A stretch of DNA of 64,000 nt from JAEUIG01 sp046349775 (GTDB lineage Bacteria; Planctomycetota; Planctomycetia; Planctomycetales; Planctomycetaceae), in NCBI GenBank assembly GCA_046349775.1, contig JAXMBS010000014.1, positions 1 to 64,000 on the forward strand. Reading direction: 5' to 3'. A program made the translations under genes and the position numbers. Position 1 is the first letter of the stretch. Every line of letters begins with the position of its first letter. Positions 8,741 to 15,997 of this stretch are shown here, one piece after another. A model generated the notes under the pieces. That model worked only from the letters and a program-made list of their open reading frames with translations. It searched no databases and was not told where the DNA came from.

Positions 8741-9181
8741 CGACCGAGGGGGCCTGGTGGCGAAGGCGAATCGACGGACGGGGGAGGGGAGCCGCAGATT
8801 GGCCGCGGGCAGGGCGCCGTCCGGGCGACCTGGCGCGGGGGCGTATCAATATCCGAAGCCCCAAGTTACGACAAGACGAGTCGCACGACCCCGGAAACTT
8901 GGCAAGCTGTGCAACTTGCGGCAACCCCCGCGCCGGCAGAGACCGCCGATCGGGCGGAGGGTCCAGGGCTAAGGGTCAAGGGAACAGAGATTCCGGCCCC
9001 TCCCCAGGTCACCACTGGCTTCGCCAGTGCGATTCAACGGGACGAGCCAACGGGAATGTACGGACAATCCCCGTGACCCCTGCACCCATTGGCCCTCCGC
9101 TCGTGGCCCTCGGCCAAATGCAAACGCCCGGCTCTTTTCGAACCGGGCGTCGCGAGATTTCAACGGTCGAACACAAGCGGG
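8741..9181. other. intergenic region, two hairpins, no gene seen
   Basis: There is no convincing coding frame here. It holds a hairpin CACTGGC-TTC-GCCAGTG (about 9015-9031), related to the arms of the element at 34766-34844, and the terminator at 9124-9150. Confidence 0.5.
9124..9150 (-). terminator. terminator hairpin of the 9182-11446 gene
   Basis: Just after the stop of the secreted-protein gene, the minus strand forms a perfect 8-bp stem ACGCCCGG / CCGGGCGT with a 10- to 11-base loop, followed by TTGCATTT. The T tract is weak. Confidence 0.6.
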
Positions 9182-11446
9182 CTACTTCGCCAGCACGGTC
9201 ACCCAGCCGTCCTGGGCGTCCACCGACGTGACATGCAACGTCATTGTCTTCCCTTCCTGTTCAACGTCGAACGAACCCTTGAACGTCCGCTCAGGAATCG
9301 ACTTCTTGACGCTCGCACGCATGATGCCCTGACGGCCGATCGAAGAATCGGTTCCGGGTGCCGACTTCACGCCGACCTGCCCGTCGATCGTCATCACCAC
9401 CTTGTCCCCCTCAACGGCGAACTTGAGTGGCACGCGAATGACGTGGGTGTCCAGCTTGTCGCCGGAGGGACGAACCAGGCCGGTCCGCAGTTCGATGGTC
9501 ACCTTGCCGTTGTCGATCTGGAACCGCAGCGGATCGTGCGTGTCGAACACGTACTTGTTCTTGCCGGCGTCCGCCTCTTCTGCGGGGGCCGCATTGTCGG
9601 CGGCCGGCGCGGGCGGCTCCGTCGTGGCCCCATCGGCCTTCGGTTCCTCTTCCGGCGGCGTGAACTTGAACTCACGGCCGAGCAGCTTGCTGATCCGCTG
9701 TTCCATGAGCTGCCGCAGTTCCTCGTCAGTCATCGTCTTGCCGGCGAGATCCAGCCGATCCGCGCCGTTGTTCAGCGCGCTCTCGTGCACCTGGATGGCC
9801 ACGCCGTCGCTCGGCACCGCCGGCAGCCCGGCCGGCGCCTGGGCCCCCAGTTCCTGCGGGTCCATCAGCCGCGCCCGGACCACCATGTCGTCGCTCGTCG
9901 AATACGTCTGGATCGAATCCGGATACCAACCCAGCTCCCGCAGCGGACCGAATGTCTTGCTCTCGAGCTTCAACGACGCGTCGGAAAACCGCTGGTCGGT
10001 CTCCGTGTTCACTTCCTTGGTGACCTGATCGACCATCCGCTGTCGGGCGATGGCATCCGTCTGCGGCTTGCGGTTGGCGACTTCGTTGGTCGCAATCAGA
10101 TCGGCGATAGGACGGAGCAGGAAGAACACCTTGGCATCGACGTCGCTGAAGTAGGTGTTCGCATTCGCCGCCACCGACACCGGACTCGTCGTAAACGTCT
10201 TCCCGTCGAATTGCACCGGCTTCGTCGCCACGAAGTTGCCAGTGCTGCCGCCGTAGACGACTGCCTGCGCGGCATTCGCCGTCGTCGTGCTGTTCACCGT
10301 GCCGCTGATCTTGAGGTCGAACTGCGCGACATCGCTGTTCGGCTGCAGATCGACGCTGACGTTGGTATACGTGCAGCTCCACCCGGAGACCCACGCTTCC
10401 GACACCGGCTCGTTGATGTAGCTCTGCTCCATCCGGTTATCGGAGACGGCCTTCTTCATGAAGCCTTCGCTGGCGATGATCCGCATGTTGTGGCCGAAGT
10501 AGTGCTCGCGCATCACGGCCGAGATCCGCTCGCCGCCGTCGCTCGCAGCCGCCTTGATACCCTGATACGCCGCGTTGATCTCTGCCGCAGCCGCATCGTC
10601 GCCGTCGACTTCATAAGCCTCGACTGCTGCGACCAGCTTGACGGCCTGCTCGTGGATTTTCGCCACCTGATCGGCGGCCGGCTGCCAGGCGTTCGCCGTC
10701 AGCACGTCGCCGATTGCCGCCGCCAGTTCGCCGAACGTCGGACGGCCGAGGAATTCCTTCTGCGCCTCGTCCGACAGGCTGCCGCGGTTGTTGATCTTGT
10801 TCTGGACCGACGTCAGCCGCTCGATGGCTTCCGCCGACGTGTCGTTCGCCGTTGCCGCGGCGCCAATCTGCTCCGCGCGGACGTACGGCAGCCACGCCGA
10901 ACCTGCCGGAATCCCCTTGAGATCGGCGTCGAGCGCGGCAATCGCTGCCGACACGCGCGCGTACGCGTGTGCGGTGCGCCGCGCGCGACCCGCCACGGGG
11001 TCGGCGTCCATCGTCTCCAGCAGCGCCTCTGCCAGGTCGATCCGCCGCGCCAGGCGGCCGTGCAGGCTCGTAAGCTGCGAGTGGATCACCCGGTATTTCG
11101 AATCGTTCAGCGCTTTTTCAATTGTCCCGAGCTTGATCCGCAGCCGGCCGAGAGTGGCCTGCTGTGCGGCGAGATCGGCGTTCTCGGTTTCGTACAGCTG
11201 TTTCACCAAGCCCGCCGTCTCGTCGGTCCAGGCCGTCCAGTTTGGACCGAGAACGTTCCAACTGTCGCCGTCCAGTCCCGCCGGCACTTCCGTCGGCAAG
11301 ACGCCGTTGAGCCCGGCGGGCGCTGCCGCCTGATACGCCCAGCCGGCGGTCGCGACGGCGACCGACATCAGCCCGCCGGCGCAAGCCAGTCGAGTCGCGC
11401 CGGTGCGCCGCAGTGGTTCGTGGCGGATTCCTTGCTGTCCCTTCAT
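9182..11446 (-). CDS. large secreted protein of unknown function
   Basis: This 754-residue protein has a signal peptide (LACAGGLMSVAVATAGWAYQ, about 19-40). The first third is helical (about 70-300, possible coiled coil). A beta-rich middle follows, then an acidic Ala/Pro linker (about 590-630: EEEPKADGATTEPPAPAADN) and a beta-rich C-terminus of about 120 residues ending VTSVDAQDGWVTVLAK. I recognise no catalytic motif or named family. It is probably periplasmic or envelope-associated. It is transcribed alone, in the same direction as bamA downstream, but a terminator separates them. Confidence 0.85.
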   Translation of the reverse strand: MKGQQGIRHEPLRRTGATRLACAGGLMSVAVATAGWAYQAAAPAGLNGVLPTEVPAGLDGDSWNVLGPNWTAWTDETAGLVKQLYETENADLAAQQATLGRLRIKLGTIEKALNDSKYRVIHSQLTSLHGRLARRIDLAEALLETMDADPVAGRARRTAHAYARVSAAIAALDADLKGIPAGSAWLPYVRAEQIGAAATANDTSAEAIERLTSVQNKINNRGSLSDEAQKEFLGRPTFGELAAAIGDVLTANAWQPAADQVAKIHEQAVKLVAAVEAYEVDGDDAAAAEINAAYQGIKAAASDGGERISAVMREHYFGHNMRIIASEGFMKKAVSDNRMEQSYINEPVSEAWVSGWSCTYTNVSVDLQPNSDVAQFDLKISGTVNSTTTANAAQAVVYGGSTGNFVATKPVQFDGKTFTTSPVSVAANANTYFSDVDAKVFFLLRPIADLIATNEVANRKPQTDAIARQRMVDQVTKEVNTETDQRFSDASLKLESKTFGPLRELGWYPDSIQTYSTSDDMVVRARLMDPQELGAQAPAGLPAVPSDGVAIQVHESALNNGADRLDLAGKTMTDEELRQLMEQRISKLLGREFKFTPPEEEPKADGATTEPPAPAADNAAPAEEADAGKNKYVFDTHDPLRFQIDNGKVTIELRTGLVRPSGDKLDTHVIRVPLKFAVEGDKVVMTIDGQVGVKSAPGTDSSIGRQGIMRASVKKSIPERTFKGSFDVEQEGKTMTLHVTSVDAQDGWVTVLAK

Positions 11447-12039
11447 CGTGGTCGGTCTCCCTGAGCTGTCGCGGCAGCAATTCCGGCGGCGAATCCTTCG
11501 TGACGGCGCACTGTCGCCTGTAAATGACTATCGACTGTCGGCCAGATCGCGCAACCGGCCGCTTCCTGCGAACGCAGCACTGAGCGAACAAGCCCTCAGC
11601 GCAATCTGCCCCGTCGACAAATCTTACCTGACCGCGGCAGTCTAGCTGCGCCGTACCGGCGGTTCAATCGACTCTCCATTCGGTGCGATCTTGGATGAAG
11701 CCTTCTTAATCTCCGGATCCGCGTCGACACTTCGCTGCGACGTGCTTCGCAGTTCCGGCAGCGATTCTGCGGATCGCGTCTCCCAAAGAAATTCGTTGTC
11801 TGGGCTGCCGGCACGGTCGCGGGGCGATCACCAGGAACCGGTCGACCGGCGATCGGACGGCATCGTGGCAATTTGCAGTTTGCAGATCGCAATTCGCAGC
11901 CTTCCTTCAGCGAGCCGGAACTTCACGGGGTCCGCTGGCTTCAGTCAGGAAACGCGGTCGCCTGCGGCTCCCGGCTAAACGGTCGACGTCCGACCGAGTG
12001 TACAGTCCGCGCATATTAATCCGCGTGACCCATTTCCCC
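11447..12039. other. intergenic region between divergent genes
   Basis: There is no supported gene in about 590 bp. A short AT-rich repeat with GCAATTTGCAGTTTGCA (11867-11897) resembles the inverse of one at 47584-47620. The blaI promoter follows immediately. Confidence 0.45.
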
Positions 12040-12086
12040 TTGACACTCTCCTACCCTGGTAGTAGATTCATCTCCTACTGCGGTAG
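12040..12086 (+). promoter_or_regulatory. blaI promoter with two BlaI-type operators
   Basis: A -35 TTGACA (12040-12045) and a -10 TAGATT (12063-12068) are exactly 17 bp apart. One dyad, CTAC-N4-GTAG (12051-12062), fills the spacer. A second (12075-12086) lies just downstream of the -10, 24 bp away centre to centre. Both positions would block RNA polymerase, as expected for self-repression by a BlaI/MecI protein. Confidence 0.85.
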
Positions 12087-12110
12087 GACACCCACGGAGG
12101 AACACTCGCA

Positions 12111-12503
12111 ATGCCCCGCGATACCCGGCTGGCTGACCTCCAGCTCGCCATCATCCAGGTCCTCTGGGACAAGGGCCACGCCACCGTCGGCGAAGTCCGC
12201 GACGCGCTGCGTCCCCAGCGCAAGCTCGCTTACACCACCGTCGGCACCATGCTCGCCAAGATGGAGGCAGCCGGCTACGTCACCCATCGCGCCGATGGCC
12301 GCGTCAACGTCTATCGCGCGCTCCTGCGCCGCGACCAGGTCAGCCGCACGATGGTCTCAGACCTGGCCGAACGACTCTTCCAGGGGGACGTCGCCGAAAT
12401 GATGTGCCACCTCCTCGACGGCTGCGACGTCTCCCCCGACGAGCTCACCCGGCTCAAGCAGCTCATCCGCGACAAAGAACGGGAGATCGGCCATGCCGAG
12501 TAA
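12111..12503 (+). CDS. blaI: BlaI/MecI/CopY-family repressor
   Basis: This 130-residue winged-helix repressor begins RLADLQLAIIQVLWDKGHATVGEVRDAL, which is typical of Penicillinase_R proteins. The recognition region is LAYTTVGTMLAKMEAAGYV (about 39-58). The C-terminal half is the dimerisation region where BlaR-type proteases normally cut. A GGAGGA lies 10 bases before the ATG. The stop overlaps the start of blaR1, so the two are coupled. It probably represses this operon through the two CTAC-N4-GTAG dyads. No beta-lactamase is nearby, so the regulon need not concern antibiotics; in planctomycetes such pairs are common and mostly uncharacterised. Confidence 0.93.
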   Translation: MPRDTRLADLQLAIIQVLWDKGHATVGEVRDALRPQRKLAYTTVGTMLAKMEAAGYVTHRADGRVNVYRALLRRDQVSRTMVSDLAERLFQGDVAEMMCHLLDGCDVSPDELTRLKQLIRDKEREIGHAE

Positions 12504-14211
12504 TCCCCATGTCGCCGCGACCATCGTCGCACTCGTTGCGACATATGCGCTGCACTCCACGCTCCTCCTCGGCGGCGTCTGGCTCGCGTTCGCCGTCACA
12601 CGTTCCCGCAGCGCAGTGCTCCAGGAGCGCCTCTGGAAACTCGCCGCTCTGGCCCCGCTGCTCACCGCCCCGTTGCAGCTGCTCAGCGCCGAACATGTCG
12701 GCGACCGGTCCCTGTTCAATCTCCCGGCGATCACATTCGCCAACGCAAACGATGGCGACGCGCAATGGGAGGGCGAGGCTCCCGCCGAGCCTCGCGGCGC
12801 ACAACGCTCCCTTGAACACACAACCTCACCGGAACGCAGTGCCGTCGATGCGCACTTACTCGCGCACAACCCATATCTCGTTGGCGATTCCACTGAACCG
12901 TCACTGCCCCAACGCTCCAAGCCACCCGCGCGCTCAATCCCCGCGCTCCCCGTCATCGAATCAGACGACGCCGACCTCGTCGAAATCATCCCTGGTCCGG
13001 ACTCTTCGCTGGCGACGAGCCCCATTGATCTCCCGACGATCGACCCCGCCCCGGCCGATTCGGTCGAAGTCACTCCGGCCGACCCCGACATCCACTCGGT
13101 TGTCATCACGCCTCGCCCCAGAACATTCGTATCAGCGGCCGACGCCATCGGCATCGAACCCGCAACTCCACCCCGCGCCTGGCGTCCCATCGCCGCCGCG
13201 ATCTTCGCCACTCTCTTCACCCTCGGCGCCGCGCGCCTCCTGTGGCGCGCGTTCCGCACCCGTTGCCGGCTCTGGCGCACTGAGACCATCTCTGCCGGCC
13301 CGCTGCGTGAGGCCCTGGATCAGCTCCTCGCCCAGCGTGGCGTCCGCCGCTCCGTCCGGCTCGCGCAGTCCGCCACCGCCGTCGAACCGGCGGCCGGCGG
13401 CGTCTTCCGCTGGCTGATCGTCGTCCCCCCCGGCATCTCGCAGAAACTCAGCATCGCCGAGTTGCAAGCCCTCCTCGCTCACGAACTCGCCCACCTTGTC
13501 CGCCGCGATCCGCTCTGGCTGTGGATTGCCGCCGCACTCTGCTGGTGCTTTCCGTTGCAGCCCTTGAACTTCCTTGCCGTCCGCCGCTGGCGTCAGGCGG
13601 CCGAAGAACTCTGCGACGACTGGGCGATCACCGGCGGCGTCCGCCCGCTCACGTTGGCCAACTGCCTGACGCGCGTCGCCGAATGGCGCCTCGCCCCGAT
13701 GCCGCTGGGCCTCACCTCCGACGTCGGCCAGTCGCGGTTCGCCCGCCGTATCAGCCGTCTTGTCGAGGGGACAACGGGCCATGACCGCTGGTCCCGCCCG
13801 GCCCGCCGCCGGCTCATCGTCGCAGCTTCATCCGTTTGTATCGTCCTGCTGACGTTCTGCGGTCCGCGCATGCAGGCCGGTTCGCCTGTCGCTGAGCCCT
13901 CACGGGAGGGCGAGGCTCCGGCCGAGCCGCAATCCACACAGGACATCGCCTCTGATTCGACTCCCACACCCCTTCGCGCAGCGCAGGGCGTGGCGAACGA
14001 CACGGAACCCCCCAACTCCGCAACCGACCCCAGCATCACAAACAACCCCGTACTCAACCCCGACACCCAATCCGAAATCCACGCCCTCCTCACCGACCTC
14101 GAACGCGTTGAATCGCTGATCGGCCAGCTCGGCGACGACCCCGACATCGCCGCTGCGCGCGCCCGAATCCGCGAACGGCTCGAATCTCTACGCGTCCGAA
14201 TTCCCCCGTAG
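12493..14211 (+). CDS. blaR1: BlaR1/MecR1-family M56 membrane metallopeptidase
   Basis: This 572-residue membrane protein has an N-terminal pair of helices (about 8-65) and a long variable loop (about 75-225). A third helix follows (WRPIAAAIFATLFTLGAARLLW), then the M56 zinc peptidase domain. It has HELAH at 330-334 and the downstream glutamate ligand near E371-E372 (AEELCDDW). The C-terminal ~120 residues after the last helix are short, Pro-rich and end in a helical tail; there is no penicillin-binding sensor domain. It would cleave BlaI after an unknown stimulus. It overlaps blaI by 11 bp. Two in-frame copies of a dispersed 28-bp repeat encode EGEAPAEP in the loop (about 93-100) and near the C-terminus (about 472-479). 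Confidence 0.92.
   Translation: MPSNPHVAATIVALVATYALHSTLLLGGVWLAFAVTRSRSAVLQERLWKLAALAPLLTAPLQLLSAEHVGDRSLFNLPAITFANANDGDAQWEGEAPAEPRGAQRSLEHTTSPERSAVDAHLLAHNPYLVGDSTEPSLPQRSKPPARSIPALPVIESDDADLVEIIPGPDSSLATSPIDLPTIDPAPADSVEVTPADPDIHSVVITPRPRTFVSAADAIGIEPATPPRAWRPIAAAIFATLFTLGAARLLWRAFRTRCRLWRTETISAGPLREALDQLLAQRGVRRSVRLAQSATAVEPAAGGVFRWLIVVPPGISQKLSIAELQALLAHELAHLVRRDPLWLWIAAALCWCFPLQPLNFLAVRRWRQAAEELCDDWAITGGVRPLTLANCLTRVAEWRLAPMPLGLTSDVGQSRFARRISRLVEGTTGHDRWSRPARRRLIVAASSVCIVLLTFCGPRMQAGSPVAEPSREGEAPAEPQSTQDIASDSTPTPLRAAQGVANDTEPPNSATDPSITNNPVLNPDTQSEIHALLTDLERVESLIGQLGDDPDIAAARARIRERLESLRVRIPP
12767..12792 (+). repeat. 28-bp dispersed repeat (EGEAPAEP element), copy 1
   Basis: This copy reads GGGAGGGCGAGGCTCC then CGCCGAGCCT and lies inside blaR1, in frame, giving WEGEAPAEPR. 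Other copies are at 13903, 22803 (reverse) and 44369. The part GGCTC-N5-GAGCC can form a hairpin. Confidence 0.75.
13903..13930 (+). repeat. 28-bp dispersed repeat (EGEAPAEP element), copy 2
   Basis: This is the second copy within blaR1, read in the same phase (REGEAPAEPQ). It differs from the intergenic copy at 22803 by a single base. A degenerate third reading (EGDPEAPGEPQ) occurs near 14785-14817 in the next gene. Confidence 0.75.
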
Positions 14212-14384
14212 GAGTCCGACGAATGCTGCTGTGCACGCCATTCCACTCGGCCGACGCGCGAACACGCAAAGCGGAACCTTTACCACGGTGGGCACGGAGT
14301 TCACTGAGAAGCACTATCGATTGAACCATCTCCGTGGTGAAACCCCAGTCGCCTGAGGCAGCCTGCTTCCGCTTGTGACCTGAT

Positions 14385-14418
14385 CTCAAATCTGAAACCT
14401 CAAATTTGAAATCTCAAA
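14385..14418. repeat. 14-bp AT-rich tandem repeat
   Basis: There are two full units and a partial one: CTCAAATCTGAAAC, CTCAAATTTGAAAT, CTCAAA. It sits 20 bp before the start of the gene at 14438 in otherwise GC-rich sequence. Confidence 0.6.
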
Positions 14419-14437
14419 CCGCCCCCGGAATTCGACC

Positions 14438-15517
14438 ATGAAACTCCTCCGCGTATCGCTGCTGGTGCTGTTCAGCTTCGCCGCCGGCCTGGTGGTCTAT
14501 CGCATGGCGACCAAGCCCCTGCCGAGCCTCCGCCTCGAATGGCCGACCGCTGCCTACTCCGTCGAACTGACCACCGACCAGGCAGCCCCCGTACCATTTG
14601 CCCCTCCCGCCTCCCCATCGATCAACGAAACCCGCGTCGCCGTGCCGCTGGCCGACGACATCGTTCTGTCCAACGTCAAAGCGTTCGACATCCAGGTCGC
14701 CGGCTCCTCCACCTCAATCGGCCTGGCAGAATCCTCGCCGGCGGCCAGCAGAGACATCGCATTCGGCGTCGAACCCACACCACTGGAGGGCGATCCCGAA
14801 GCGCCGGGAGAGCCGCAACGGCGCGACAACTCCACGATCGCTGATCCGACCGACGCAGCGCAAGAAATTCCCAATCCAGAACCTGCAATCACCGCGATCG
14901 GTGTCGACGGTGGCGTCCGTCTGCAACTGGAGGACGGCTCCTCCATCGAAGCAGAGCGAATCGTCCTGGATCAAGCAAACACATTTGCGATCGGACAGGG
15001 CGAACTCGTCGCAGACATTCCGCAACCCGCCCTTAGGGCCGCCACCGACAGCGATGCGGCCAATCCGATCCCCGAGTTCCTTCGCGAGCTTTCCCGCAAC
15101 GGCGAACTGCCGCCGCTAATCGCCGGACAGAAAGTCGTTACGGTCCACGTCTCAGTCGACAACTGGCTCGACCGGTCCTGTTGGGGTATCCATCGTGCGG
15201 ATCGTGAGGCCGGCGGTGGCCGGGTTGTTCTCCCGATGGCCGAGTCGCCGCATGTACCAAAAGTCCTCGGCATCAATCCCGTCGCACGCTCAGAGTGGTT
15301 CTCGACAAGCAGGGAGAGGCGACGCCCCTACGCGACGATCAACGTCGTGCCGCTGCCGCAGATCGGAGCCGCCGCCACCGACTCAAGCCCCGGCCCGCGG
15401 CAATCGTACGTGGCTCGCCCCGCTCGCCGGCGATTCGTTGGATGCGACTCACGCGCCACCCGTTCAAGAACCCACATTGACGTCGGACGTCGAACCCAGA
15501 CTCACTTCCGGCGATGA
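14438..15517 (+). CDS. CpaB/CpaC-like envelope protein, N-terminal part (frameshifted)
   Basis: The protein starts with a membrane anchor (LLRVSLLVLFSFAAGLVVYRM) like CpaB-type Flp-pilus assembly proteins. A low-complexity extracytoplasmic region follows, then AGQKVVTVHVSVDNWLDRS (about residues 230-250), resembling a CpaB/RcpC beta domain. After about 15180 this frame loses sense and the protein continues in other frames into the ORF at 15998. The ORFs at 14438 and 15998 are in the same phase, and 14438-18664 is exactly 1,409 codons, so I read them as one gene with compensating indels. It lies 226 bp downstream of blaR1 on the same strand and is probably part of the BlaI-controlled unit. Its function is unknown. 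Confidence 0.65.
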   Translation: MKLLRVSLLVLFSFAAGLVVYRMATKPLPSLRLEWPTAAYSVELTTDQAAPVPFAPPASPSINETRVAVPLADDIVLSNVKAFDIQVAGSSTSIGLAESSPAASRDIAFGVEPTPLEGDPEAPGEPQRRDNSTIADPTDAAQEIPNPEPAITAIGVDGGVRLQLEDGSSIEAERIVLDQANTFAIGQGELVADIPQPALRAATDSDAANPIPEFLRELSRNGELPPLIAGQKVVTVHVSVDNWLDRSCWGIHRADREAGGGRVVLPMAESPHVPKVLGINPVARSEWFSTSRERRRPYATINVVPLPQIGAAATDSSPGPRQSYVARPARRRFVGCDSRATRSRTHIDVGRRTQTHFRR

Positions 15518-15997
15518 AGCGACACCGACATTTGACGATCGGGCCGCAATTCCTGAAGCAGACGCCGAAGCACTTCGTGGCTCCCAGTATCACGACGGAT
15601 CACAGGCGTCCCTCCCCGAAATCGAACCCTCCGAAGCTGGCACCGTCGTGGCAGTCAGCATGGGTTCCGACTCTCGCTCGCCGCCGGCGGGTCGCTCTTG
15701 GTCGAAGAGGAAAACGGCGGCCGGTTCGCCCGCGTCTCCGGCTTCGATCCGAAGATCGTGCGGGTCACCGCCGCAGCCCGCACCGGCTCCTGATCGAAGG
15801 CCTCGCCGCAGGCGATACCGTCCTCACGATGGCGTCCCGAATGTCTACCGTGAGCCGCTCCGCGTCTCGGTGACTGTCGGCCCGCGTGACAACTCAGCCA
15901 ATGCGATGAATGAAGATTCCAATCTCGTGCCGCTGGAACTGACGGAACGCAGCAAGAATCAACTGTCCCTCCTGATGAACCCTCTCCGCCGCCGCAG
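15190..15997 (+). other. middle of the CpaB/CpaC-like gene, coding in shifting frames
   Basis: Coding sense jumps between frames here. One frame reads TWLAPLAGDSLDATHAPPVQ and later NVYREPLRVSVTVGPRD. Another reads LLIEGLAAGDTVLTMAS (about 15784-15835). Together they match the N-terminal domain of CpaC-type secretins, which recurs intact at about 15998-16450. Near 15975-15990 the frame change NP-SPPPQVKPGT joins it to the next ORF. Confidence 0.55.

Noticed and set aside
9089..11464. A 791-codon open frame on the plus strand opposite the secreted protein gene
   Set aside because: It is the antisense shadow of a GC-rich gene: Arg/His/Leu-rich, no recognisable motif, and the opposite strand has a signal peptide, a terminator and good coding sense.
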